From NCBI RefSeq assembly GCF_002796605.1, contig NZ_CP024923.1, positions 2,046,001 to 2,110,000 on the forward strand: a stretch of DNA of 64,000 nt. The letters are read 5' to 3'. The notes under the pieces are model-generated. The model was given only the letters and a program-made list of their open reading frames with translations. It was not told the origin of the DNA and searched no databases. The DNA is from Sphingomonas psychrotolerans. Its GTDB lineage: Bacteria > Pseudomonadota > Alphaproteobacteria > Sphingomonadales > Sphingomonadaceae. Position 1 is the stretch's first letter. Each line of letters opens with the position of its first letter. The position numbers and the translations under genes were made by a program. Below, piece after piece: positions 34,592 through 41,625 of the stretch.

Positions 34592-35364
34592 GAACCGTTG
34601 GCGCTCGCATCGCCCTTGGGCGTGTTCATCACGCCGTTCGCCGGCGTCGGGTCGGCCATCCCGTGCTGCCCGCGCGCGACATCGTCGCTGGGTGCCAGAT
34701 GGCCGCTGCGGTCGACTACCATCAACTCGCCATGGTCCAGCGCCTTCTGGACGAGATCGGCCAGCTCCGCCGGAGAGGCATTCGGGTTCTCGACTGCGAT
34801 GCGGCGGCCGACTTCGTTATTGTACAAATCCATCGCCTCCCGCACTGCGCCGTTGCCCGGCAGCCCTTCATGCGCCGTGGTGAACTCCTTCGTCCAGTTC
34901 TCGCCGAACTCCGCGGTCAGGCGCGCGTTCCAGTAAGCGTGGCGGAACGCGTCGGTATGGCCGTCATTCTTGGGATAGGCCCGCGCCGCCAGCGCCTGAT
35001 CTTCGGGCGGCAGCGCGTCGATCTGGCGCTGCGCCTCGACGGGGATCCTCCCGGGCGCCGGTACGCGCTGTTCCGACACCGTGAACGCCTCATCGGCGAT
35101 ATTCTTGAAATCGTTGAGCCCGACAAGGCCGCGGTCGCGGGTCAGATTGTCGAGCAGCTTGCCCTCGGTCTGGGTGATCGTGCGCGTGCCGCCGAGGCCG
35201 CCTAGCGGAATGAAGCCGAACAGGCTCGGGCTCCACTCGATCACCTTGTCGTCGGGCACCTGATAATTACGCTCGACCTGCTTCGGGTCGGGTCCGCCGG
35301 TGACCGGCGCAGGTCCACGCGCGTAAGACGCGCCGACCGAGCCGCCGCCATCGATCGCGAGCAT
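34588..35364 (-). CDS. Uncharacterised protein with an RHxxWN-type helical domain (possibly DUF6973)
   Basis: A 258-residue protein without signal peptide. The core (about residues 130-195) has the strongly patterned block DGHTDAFRHAYWNARL, then TTAHEGLPG and MDLYNNEVGRRI. I associate this His/Asn-rich arrangement with a domain of unknown function (I believe DUF6973), but this was not verified. The N-terminal region is Gly/Pro-rich, with DDKVIEWSPSLFG and GLGGTRTITQTEGKLLDNL. ATG 35364 is preceded by GGGAGATC; the open frame continues to 35694 only as antisense to nothing useful. It lies 68 bp downstream of an S24 repressor gene and overlaps a lipoprotein gene. An effector/immunity pair is one hypothesis. 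Confidence 0.7.
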   Translation of the reverse strand: MLAIDGGGSVGASYARGPAPVTGGPDPKQVERNYQVPDDKVIEWSPSLFGFIPLGGLGGTRTITQTEGKLLDNLTRDRGLVGLNDFKNIADEAFTVSEQRVPAPGRIPVEAQRQIDALPPEDQALAARAYPKNDGHTDAFRHAYWNARLTAEFGENWTKEFTTAHEGLPGNGAVREAMDLYNNEVGRRIAVENPNASPAELADLVQKALDHGELMVVDRSGHLAPSDDVARGQHGMADPTPANGVMNTPKGDASANGS

Positions 35365-35432
35365 AGCTGATCTCCCATGATGTACCGCGGGGTTTTCGCC
35401 GAAGCCGTCGCCCCGCGCCATAAGCGCTTCGA

Positions 35433-36056
35433 CTAGAGCAGCGCCCGGCCCAGCCACGCGACGCGGCCGATCACTTCCACTTCCCCTCCCCGGCACAGGC
35501 GCGTCGGCCAGGCCGGGTTGTCGCTGACCACCTCGAGCCCGCCCAAAGCGACACGCAGCCGCTTGACCATCAGCGTGCCATCGAGCCGGATCACGAAGAT
35601 CCCTCCCTTGCCGCGCACTTCGCAGCGGTCGCGGTCGACGAGGATCTCGTCGCCGTCGGAGAGCGTTGGCTCCATCGACTCGCCTTCGACGCAAATCATC
35701 GAGGCCGCGGCGGGGCGGACCCCGAGCTCGCGCAGCAGCGCCTGCGACAAGGTGGCGGGCCGCCGCGCCGCCTCGTCCTCGGCCAGCCGCCCGGGGCCTG
35801 CCGACGCGCGCACGTCGAGCCGCGCAATCTCGGTTAGACCCTCAGCCTCGCGTCCGCCCAGCCGCGCCTCGGGCACTCCGAAGAAGCGCGCAAGCAATTC
35901 GCGGTCGTGCTCGCCCAGTTCGCGTGGCGACCCGCGGCGGACATATTGCTGGAGATAGGCGGGGTTGCGCCCGATCACGCGCGACAGCTCGGCGAAGCTC
36001 GCACCCTGCTCCGCCATCAGCGCTTCCAGCGCGGCTCGTTGCGCGGCCGGTTCCAT
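35433..36056 (-). CDS. LexA/CI-like repressor with S24 peptidase domain
   Basis: A 207-residue protein. An N-terminal XRE-type helix-turn-helix (FAELSRVIGRNPAYLQQYVR) is followed by a C-terminal S24 domain with Ser127 in VEGESMEPTL and Lys165 in GTLMVKRL, the Ser-Lys dyad of LexA and phage CI proteins. An Ala-Gly dipeptide at 86-87 (ASAGPGR) lies about 40 residues before the serine, roughly where self-cleavage occurs in LexA. It therefore could be inactivated by RecA-stimulated autocleavage (inference). It is divergent from a small HTH gene, with TAGGAA half-sites between them. Confidence 0.9.
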   Translation of the reverse strand: MEPAAQRAALEALMAEQGASFAELSRVIGRNPAYLQQYVRRGSPRELGEHDRELLARFFGVPEARLGGREAEGLTEIARLDVRASAGPGRLAEDEAARRPATLSQALLRELGVRPAAASMICVEGESMEPTLSDGDEILVDRDRCEVRGKGGIFVIRLDGTLMVKRLRVALGGLEVVSDNPAWPTRLCRGGEVEVIGRVAWLGRALL

Positions 36057-36072
36057 GCCTTGGCTATACGCA

Positions 36073-36098
36073 TAGGAATTTTCCTAGACAAGTAGGAA
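36073..36098. promoter_or_regulatory. TAGGAA half-site cluster, candidate S24 repressor operator
   Basis: TAGGAA (36073-36078) and its inverse TTCCTA (36081-36086) form a dyad with a 2-bp centre, and a third TAGGAA follows at 36093-36098. The cluster sits 16 bp before the repressor's start codon and 52 bp before the divergent small gene. It is AT-rich in a GC-rich region, a good position for autoregulation and control of both directions. Confidence 0.5.
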
Positions 36099-36149
36099 AT
36101 GAAGAACAAAACAGGATCATAGTCAGCGACTCGCGTTAGGAGAAGGTCC

Positions 36150-36332
36150 ATGTCGGTGCATCGCAAGATCGAGAAGTATCTGCGGCGGACGCAGATGCCC
36201 GCCACCAAATTCGGCCGGCTGGCGCTCGGCGATCCGCGGCTGGTGCTCGACCTGCGCAACGGGCGGGAATTGCGCCCGCCGACAGTGGCGCGGCTGGAGG
36301 CGTTCCTCGCGGCGCAGGATGCCGGGCAATGA
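36150..36332 (+). CDS. Small DNA-binding-like protein, conserved in sphingomonads
   Basis: A 60-residue basic protein. The order IEKYLRRTQMPATKFGRLAL then DPRLVLDLRNGRELRPPTVA resembles a minimal helix-turn-helix (helix 2 'PATKFGRLALGD', recognition helix 'PRLVLDLRNGR'). It starts behind AGGAGAAGG at ATG 36150 and its stop overlaps the next gene's start (ATGA). Its position divergent from an S24 repressor suggests it belongs to the same regulatory unit, as small Cro-like proteins do, though the pairing is also seen as a simple genomic neighbour. Confidence 0.65.
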   Translation: MSVHRKIEKYLRRTQMPATKFGRLALGDPRLVLDLRNGRELRPPTVARLEAFLAAQDAGQ

Positions 36333-36643
36333 GCCGGGGTCCCGACGCGGCGACTCAGCTCGAACGCGCATTGGTGGCCACCGCCGCGGCGGCCGGCTGC
36401 CCGGTCGCCATCGCCACCGCCGACTGGACGCGCTGGGCGAGCGCCACTTTCACCGGCGCACGGCATGCGCTGACGCTCACGGCGAGCCCCGGCCCGATGC
36501 TCGACCATTGGCTGGTCGGGCTGAGCGAGGTCGAGTTCGCGTTGCGCGGCTATCTGGTGGCCGACATCCACGTCACCCGGATGCGGCGAGAGGGAGAGCT
36601 GGTGACCGTAACGATCGAGGCGCTGACGGTGGAGGAGCGTTAG
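36329..36643 (+). CDS. Conserved hypothetical protein, 104 residues
   Basis: A soluble protein of alternating helix and strand: ATQLERALVATAAAAGCPVA, ATFTGARHALTLTASPGP, FALRGYLVADIHVTR, LVTVTIEALTVEE. It is translationally coupled to the small HTH-like gene by an ATGA overlap, so the two probably act together. No known domain was recognised. Its stop overlaps the convergent gene's stop by three bases (36640-36643). Confidence 0.65.
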   Translation: MSRGPDAATQLERALVATAAAAGCPVAIATADWTRWASATFTGARHALTLTASPGPMLDHWLVGLSEVEFALRGYLVADIHVTRMRREGELVTVTIEALTVEER

Positions 36644-37524
36644 GCGCGCTGCGCGAGGTTGCGCAGCGTGACCAAAGTATCCTCGATCCCGCGCGGCCTG
36701 GCGCGGCGTTCGACGCGCGGTGCGGACATGGACACCGGCGCGGACATCGGCACCGGCGCGGGCGTCGCGGCCGTCGCCTTGCGCACCACGCCGCGTTCGA
36801 GACGCTCGAGCAAGGCGTGGACCGTGGCTTCGGTCTCGGGCCGGGTGATCGCCTCCTCGCGCGGCGCGGGGGCAGATTCTTCCACTTCTTCCACGACGAG
36901 CGAGGGTTTCGCCCGCACCGACGGCGTGAGTTCGAATATTTCGAAACGCTCGGTCTCTTCGAACACGGGCGGCCGCGACGTGCGGCGCAGCGGCGGCGGC
37001 GCCACCGGCGCGGGCATCGGCTCGTCGGGCACTGCTTCGGGGTCGAAGGCCGAGAGCGGCTGATCGAGGTCGGTCGGCAAAGGCTGTTCGATGGGACGCG
37101 CAGGCACCGCGGCAGCTACCGGCTCGGGCTCAACGGCCGGCGGATCGCGGAACGGCGCGCCCAGATCGCGAGTCGCCAGCAGCGGCGGGCGCGGCGGTGC
37201 GTCGGGATGGGCGTCGGCGCGCCGGATCACCGGCGTCGCGACGGCATCGGATGCGGGGGCGGCCGTCTGCCCCACGGTCACCGACCGCGCGCCGACAAGC
37301 ACGGAAAGGCCGAACCAGCAGAACAGCGCGGCAAACCCGCCGGAACCCAGTGCGACGACGGCGCGCGCCGTGAAGCCGAGCGGCGGTTCGGCGGCGGCGA
37401 AGACGGCGGGAAGACCACTGCCCATCACCAGCGCTTCGAGCACCGGCATCGGCACCGCCAGCGCGGCAAGCGCAACCGCGCCGCCCAGCACGCCGGCGAT
37501 GACGGGCGCGATCGGCAGGTTCAC
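36640..37524 (-). CDS. Membrane-anchored protein with Pro/Ala-rich cytoplasmic region
   Basis: A 294-residue protein. Three hydrophobic segments fill the first 85 residues (IAPVIAGVLGGAVALAALAV, MGSGLPAVFAAA, FAALFCWFGLSVLVGA). A long Pro/Ala/Arg-rich, probably disordered, region follows. The end is a structured helical tail (ATVHALLERLERGVVR and GIEDTLVTLRNLAQRA). The GTG at 37524 overlaps the glycosyltransferase stop (GTGA), showing translational coupling; the longer frame to 37674 lies inside the glycosyltransferase. The gene is probably an accessory of the exosortase-A-associated polysaccharide system, but I do not recognise a family. Confidence 0.65.
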   Translation of the reverse strand: MNLPIAPVIAGVLGGAVALAALAVPMPVLEALVMGSGLPAVFAAAEPPLGFTARAVVALGSGGFAALFCWFGLSVLVGARSVTVGQTAAPASDAVATPVIRRADAHPDAPPRPPLLATRDLGAPFRDPPAVEPEPVAAAVPARPIEQPLPTDLDQPLSAFDPEAVPDEPMPAPVAPPPLRRTSRPPVFEETERFEIFELTPSVRAKPSLVVEEVEESAPAPREEAITRPETEATVHALLERLERGVVRKATAATPAPVPMSAPVSMSAPRVERRARPRGIEDTLVTLRNLAQRA

Positions 37525-38762
37525 AGGTTCACCGGAGATGCGTGCGGCCGCGAGTCCTTCATGGGAAGCGACTCTGTCAGATTCTGGTAAACAGATTGAT
37601 AGCGCGCGACGTTGACCGCCCAGTTGCGCTCTTCCTCGACAAACGCCCGCGCCCGCGCCCGCCGGGCGTCCCATTGGTCACGCTCGACAAAGACTCGCGC
37701 CACGGCACTTGCCAGCGCCGCCGGATCGTCGGGGGCGAACAAGGTACCGGTGTCGCCGTCGCGGATCAGTTCGCGGTGCCCGCCGACGTCCGACGCCGCC
37801 ACCAGCCGCATCTGCGCCATCGCCTCGAGCGGCTTGAGCGGCGTGACGAGATCGGTGAGCCGCATGTGCTTGCGCGGATATACGAGCAGGTCGATCACGC
37901 TGTAATAGCGCTCGACCTCCTGGTGCGGCACGCGACCTACGAAACGGATGCGATCCGCGGCGGGCGAGGCCTCGGCCTGCGCGCGCAACGCCGCGTCCAT
38001 CGGTCCGCCCCCCACCAGGATAAGGTGCATCAAGGGTCGCGCCGTGACCAGCGCCGGCATCGCGTCGATCAGGACGTCGAGTCCTTCATAATCGTAGAAG
38101 CTGCCGATGAATCCGATGGTCTCGGCGTCGCCGAGGCCGAGTTCTGCGGCGAGCCCCTGATCATAAGGCAAAGGTTCGCCGAACAGACTGAGGTCGACGC
38201 CGTTGGGCGAAAGGAAGATCTTGGCCGGATCGATCCCGCGTGCAACGAGGTCGCGCTTGAGCCCTTCGCATATCACTGCCACCGCATCGGCCTTGCGCAC
38301 TGCGCGGGTCTCGAGCGCGCGGGTGGCGCGGTATTTCAGGCTGCCCTCGCGCCCGGTGCCGTTGCCGACCGCGGCATCTTCCCAGAAGGCGCGGATCTCA
38401 TAAACCAAAGGCAGATCGAGCCGGTCGGCGACGCGCTGCGCGGCCATCGCGTCGAGCACCGGCGAATGGGCGTGAAGCACATCCGGCCGCCATTTGCGCG
38501 CCACTGCCGCGATTCGCCGCGCGAACGCCGCGACTTCGCGCAACTCGCCGATCACCGGCGGACCCGAATTGACTCGCGGCGTGCGATGGAAGCGAATCCC
38601 GTCGATCGTCTCTTCGTCGGCATCGAACTTGCCGTGCCGCGATCCGGTGACCGCGGCGACTTCCCAGCCACGCGCCATCTGCGCCTTGAGGATCGCCCGG
38701 GTACGGAAAGTGTAGCCGCTGTGCAAAGGCAGGCCGTGATCGAGGACATGGAGAATCCGCAT
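37521..38762 (-). CDS. Exosortase A-associated GT4 glycosyltransferase (Daro_2409-like)
   Basis: A 413-residue GT-B fold glycosyltransferase. The N terminus MRILHVLDHGLPLHSGYTFR is the signature I recall for the TIGR04063 family of exosortase A-associated transferases. The C-terminal GT4 domain has FLSPNGVDLSLF, IGFIGSFYDYEGLDVLIDAM and the nucleotide-sugar acid motif region PLKPLEAMAQMRLVAASDVGG. The start is ATG 38762; the ORF reading back to 38786 has no better site. It transfers a sugar from a nucleotide donor during exopolysaccharide or lipid-linked glycan synthesis. It is the first gene of a two-gene operon, followed by a membrane-anchored protein. The rest of an exosortase A locus is not adjacent. 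Confidence 0.88.
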   Translation of the reverse strand: MRILHVLDHGLPLHSGYTFRTRAILKAQMARGWEVAAVTGSRHGKFDADEETIDGIRFHRTPRVNSGPPVIGELREVAAFARRIAAVARKWRPDVLHAHSPVLDAMAAQRVADRLDLPLVYEIRAFWEDAAVGNGTGREGSLKYRATRALETRAVRKADAVAVICEGLKRDLVARGIDPAKIFLSPNGVDLSLFGEPLPYDQGLAAELGLGDAETIGFIGSFYDYEGLDVLIDAMPALVTARPLMHLILVGGGPMDAALRAQAEASPAADRIRFVGRVPHQEVERYYSVIDLLVYPRKHMRLTDLVTPLKPLEAMAQMRLVAASDVGGHRELIRDGDTGTLFAPDDPAALASAVARVFVERDQWDARRARARAFVEEERNWAVNVARYQSVYQNLTESLPMKDSRPHASPVNL

Positions 38763-38879
38763 CGCGCTTCCCTGCCACGCGAGCACTTAACGCCGCGTCA
38801 ACCGGAACCCGGCGCAAGGTCTCTCGCTGCTCGCCGCACAGGACGACAAATGCCCGGAGGCGCGGTAAGAGGCGTCTCG

Positions 38880-39479
38880 ATGGCCCAAGTCAAAGTCGAT
38901 CCCGGCAAAGTCCATGCGTTTGAGGATGCAGACGCTTTCTACGCGTGGCTCGGCGAGCACCACGACGTAGAGGACGAGGTGTGGATCAAAATCCACAAGA
39001 CCGCTTCCGGATTGAAATCGATCACGCCCGTCGAGGCAATCCATGTCGCCCTGTGCTGGGGCTGGATCGACGCCATCCGGAAAGGTTTCGACGAGAAGAG
39101 CTATCTCCAGCGCTACACGCCGCGTCGGCCAAAGAGCATCTGGAGCCGGATCAACGTCGACAATGTCGCGCGGCTGATCCGCGAAGGACGGATGACCGGG
39201 CATGGCCTGAAGCACGTCGAGGCCGCCAAGGCGGACGGCCGGTGGGACCGCGCCTATGGCAGCGGCAAGGAGCTGGCGATTCCGGACGACCTGCAAATCG
39301 CAATCGATGCGGAGCCGGAGGCGAAAGCAATGCTCGCAAGGCTAAGCGCGCAAAATCGTTTCGCGCTCGCCTTTCGTGTTCACAACCTGAAAACCGAGGC
39401 AGCGCGAAAGCGAAAGATCGACGGGTTCGTAGAGATGCTCAAACGCGGCGAGACGATCTATCCGCAACGCGGAAAATGA
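38880..39479 (+). CDS. YdeI/OmpD-associated family protein
   Basis: A 199-residue cytoplasmic protein. Typical landmarks of the YdeI/BVU family (bacteriocin-protection, OmdA-like) are AFYAWLGEHHDVEDEVWIKI, VEAIHVALCWGWIDAIRKGF, YTPRRPKSIWSRINVDNVAR and the C-terminal ARKRKIDGFVEMLKRGETIYP. Function is unproven in general; some relatives bind divalent cations or affect antimicrobial-peptide resistance. The open frame extends far upstream but only over the antisense of the glycosyltransferase gene, so ATG 38880 is taken as start. It is a single gene divergent from the glycosyltransferase. Confidence 0.88.
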   Translation: MAQVKVDPGKVHAFEDADAFYAWLGEHHDVEDEVWIKIHKTASGLKSITPVEAIHVALCWGWIDAIRKGFDEKSYLQRYTPRRPKSIWSRINVDNVARLIREGRMTGHGLKHVEAAKADGRWDRAYGSGKELAIPDDLQIAIDAEPEAKAMLARLSAQNRFALAFRVHNLKTEAARKRKIDGFVEMLKRGETIYPQRGK

Positions 39480-39536
39480 ACGGACAGTGTGATCGAAGCG
39501 GGCCCGCCACGTTCGGGACGCCCTGAGGCTAAACAG

Positions 39537-40343
39537 TCAAGCTCGGCCACGAGTGGCCCGGACAAAATCTTCCTCCTCTTCGGCGGCTGCCAGAGCGCCG
39601 CATCGCTCGAGTACGGCGAGCGATCGGGGATCGAGCGCCTCCTGCAGGCCGCGACCAAAAGACGGGAAACGACTGACATCATAGCCGCCGTCCCAGCCGG
39701 GGGAGAAGGTCGCCGCCGCATAGGCTTTCACGATCTCCTCTTCCTGAGGTGTTTCGGGAATTGCGACGTAATCCGCGCGCCATTGGCGGCGAATCGCTCC
39801 GCCAGCGCTCGCGTGTCTGGTGCGCTCGTTGAGCACGATGAGGTCGCCCGGCAGAGTGGACAGAATCTCTGCTTGCGACCTGTCGTCGATCGGCGGCCCC
39901 GCTTCGGATTCCCGGTGCGAGCCGGGCAAGACCCGCAGCGCGCCCGTTTCGGCATCCAGCGGATCGAGATATGCCAGCAGGCTCACGGCCGAGATGTCCA
40001 GATAGGTATCCCGATGCCACGAGGTTTCCTGTGAATACACGGTACCCTTGGCGCGAAACGGAATGACGGGACGCCCAAGCATCTGACCCGCCAGAGGCGC
40101 GCCGCTCAGCAGCAGTGCGAGGCTGGCGCGGGTTTCCGCCGTGGTCATGGGGACATAGGACGCGGTCACGGTGAGCCGCTCGCTTTCGAGACGAAAACCC
40201 GAGCCGCACCCCTTCTCGATCGCCCAATCGACTTCGGCTGTGATCGCAACCGGATCGAAGGCAGCCCGGACCAGCGCATAGCCCAGCCGATCGAGACGAG
40301 TCTGCGCCTCGTGAAGCGCGTTCGGGTCTAATGGCAGAAGCAT
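39537..40343 (-). CDS. Phytanoyl-CoA dioxygenase (PhyH) family Fe(II)/2-oxoglutarate oxygenase
   Basis: A 268-residue cytoplasmic oxygenase with the double-stranded beta-helix fold. Fe ligands are the HxD pair in TSWHRDTYLDISAV and the distal His in NERTRHASAGG, with the 2-oxoglutarate-binding Arg in IRRQWRADYVAIP. GALRVLPGSHRESEAG is the conserved turn of the family. It likely hydroxylates a small molecule or lipid; the substrate is not predictable. It is a monocistronic gene convergent with the YdeI-like gene, and no partner gene is visible. Confidence 0.88.
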   Translation of the reverse strand: MLLPLDPNALHEAQTRLDRLGYALVRAAFDPVAITAEVDWAIEKGCGSGFRLESERLTVTASYVPMTTAETRASLALLLSGAPLAGQMLGRPVIPFRAKGTVYSQETSWHRDTYLDISAVSLLAYLDPLDAETGALRVLPGSHRESEAGPPIDDRSQAEILSTLPGDLIVLNERTRHASAGGAIRRQWRADYVAIPETPQEEEIVKAYAAATFSPGWDGGYDVSRFPSFGRGLQEALDPRSLAVLERCGALAAAEEEEDFVRATRGRA

Positions 40344-40621
40344 GCTTTGTCCTCAATTTGCATCCGAGTGCTGGCTAACCCGCGCGGCGAAAGTCCGCAA
40401 AGGATCGAAGCCGGCGTGCCTTTGAACGGAGTCCCGGACGACTGCTTTTCTCCCCGCCGCCCGAAATGCGGCCTGTCCGCGAGCCGCCAAGCGGAGCCGT
40501 TCAGAGCGCCATTTGACGTCGATATCTGCCCGAAAACCGTCCGTCCGCTCTTATCGGGAAAATCCGCCTGTCGGCAGCTGCCCCAATTGCGGACAGCCGC
40601 GTTGCAGCCCATACTCCGGGA

Positions 40622-40972
40622 ATGAAGGCTTTTGCTCTCGCTGCGATGCTCGTTTCTGTACCCATCTCCGCGAACGCCACGCAAACGAGATGCCGGTCGC
40701 CATTAGGCGCTGCGGTGCCTGATCTGGCAACCGCGCGAGCCATTGCAGTGGCGATCATAGCGGCCCGCCAGTCGTCCAGAATCTCAAGGAAATATCGGCT
40801 CATTGTCCAGCCCGACACTGAGCGAGAAGGAAGTTGGACGGTTTCTCAGGCGCTACCGGAGCCTCGCATTCGCAATCTCAACAAAGTGACAGTGCGCGCT
40901 GGCGGTGGAGGCCTGCAAATGCATATCGACGGCTGCTCAGCGGAGATCAGCAACATGTATTACGCCCGCTAA
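40622..40972 (+). CDS. Small exported protein of unknown function
   Basis: A 116-residue protein. A clear signal peptide (MKAFALAAMLVSVPISANA, AxA cleavage) is followed by a compact domain: ATARAIAVAIIAARQSS, KYRLIVQPDTEREGSW, GGGGLQMHIDGCSAEISNMY. Two cysteines (CRS and DGC) could form a disulfide in the periplasm. The central 'W.V...LP' and C-terminal GGGL.M.ID pattern resembles NTF2-fold immunity proteins, but the similarity is weak. It is a single gene behind 280 bp without coding content. Confidence 0.65.
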   Translation: MKAFALAAMLVSVPISANATQTRCRSPLGAAVPDLATARAIAVAIIAARQSSRISRKYRLIVQPDTEREGSWTVSQALPEPRIRNLNKVTVRAGGGGLQMHIDGCSAEISNMYYAR

Positions 40973-41069
40973 CGAACGGCTGCTTTCCACCACTTCCCGC
41001 CATCCACGGCTCCTGCCTTTGTAGGGGCGCGGACGGGATGATCACTCCACTGACGAATCCTGCCCGCTA

Positions 41070-41088
41070 CTTGCAATGTAGGATTTCG
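41070..41088 (+). repeat. Dispersed 19-bp repeat, copy 1
   Basis: CTTGCAATGTAGGATTTCG is identical to the copy at 55882-55900, in the same orientation. Chance recurrence of 19 bases in 64 kb is negligible. Both copies are intergenic. Confidence 0.8.
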
Positions 41089-41182
41089 CCTGCTTCCATG
41101 ATCATGGTCTGGCCTGAACAGGCCCGCTCCTTGACATCGCAGGCTCGATTCCCCTCACAAGACGCAAAACCGTAGCGCGCCG

Positions 41183-41259
41183 GTGACCTTGGTGGCGCCA
41201 GACGGTCGCGCCAGTGTGCCCCTCGTGTCGCGCGATTGTGACCTTCGTGGCGCGAAACC
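41183..41259. repeat. Degenerate 22-bp tandem array
   Basis: GTGACCTTGGTGGCGC (41183-41198), GTGCCCCTCGTGTCGC (41216-41231) and GTGACCTTCGTGGCGC (41238-41253) are variants of one motif, spaced 33 and 22 bp, i.e. multiples of 11. Units are too divergent and spacers too regular for CRISPR. Confidence 0.6.
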
Positions 41260-41472
41260 GGCGCTTCGGTGTCGCCTGCCCGGCGCACAGCGCGTACCGA
41301 GTCAAGCGCTCTTCTGATTTTATTCCATAATATCAATTACCTGATGCATCCATCGGACGACAGAATCCCGTCCGCGAGTCAACCACGTCAACCGCATGCG
41401 CCGGTCTCCTAGTTTACGCCGCGTCAACCGAACCACGCTACACCGCCCTCATAAAGGAGCGCGCGGGCGGAC

Positions 41473-41625
41473 ATGATCGACAATCTATCGCTCGGGCTCT
41501 CGCATGGGCTGATGCTGCTCGCGGCCTTTTTGCTGCTGCGCCGGCCCGATCTCGATCACGAGCCCGGGCCGGACGATCGGCCGGCCAATCCGAAGAAGAG
41601 CCGCTGGGGAAAGCCCGGTGCGTGA
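41473..41625 (+). CDS. Small protein preceding the O-ligase gene (50 residues)
   Basis: ATG 41473 opens a 50-codon frame: MIDNLSLGLSHGLMLLAAFL, a short arginine-rich turn (LLRRPDLDHE), then a charged tail ending KKSRWGKPGA. It has one hydrophobic helix and so is probably a small inner-membrane protein. A ribosome site is suggested by AAAGGAGCGCGCGGGCGG about 15 bases upstream. Its stop overlaps the GTG start of the O-ligase gene by 8 bp, so the two are co-translated. The association with the exosortase-A-type ligase suggests an accessory role. Confidence 0.6.
   Translation: MIDNLSLGLSHGLMLLAAFLLLRRPDLDHEPGPDDRPANPKKSRWGKPGA

Larger units (their letters stand above)
40973..41472. other. 500-bp gene-free region with repeats
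   Basis: No credible gene. It holds one copy of a 19-bp dispersed repeat (41070-41088), a degenerate 22-bp tandem array (41183-41259), and GC-poor sequence around 41310-41345 (TGATTTTATTCCATAATATC). Paired TCAACC motifs occur at 41378-41396, and ACGCCGCGTCAACCG, shared with the glycosyltransferase promoter region, lies at 41416-41430. Open frames on the - strand (41067-41336 and 41102-41305) are low-complexity readings of the array and have no ribosome site. Confidence 0.55.

Noticed and set aside
37542..38879. Long N-terminal extension of the YdeI-like gene
   Set aside because: Antisense of the glycosyltransferase coding sequence; the conserved YdeI domain begins at 38880.
41183..41259. Short CRISPR array
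   Set aside because: Units are imperfect, only three are visible, and no spacer of stable length separates them; no cas genes nearby.
41067..41336. Small - strand genes (89 and 67 codons) in the 41-kb intergenic region
   Set aside because: They read through the degenerate array in two frames equally well and lack ribosome sites.
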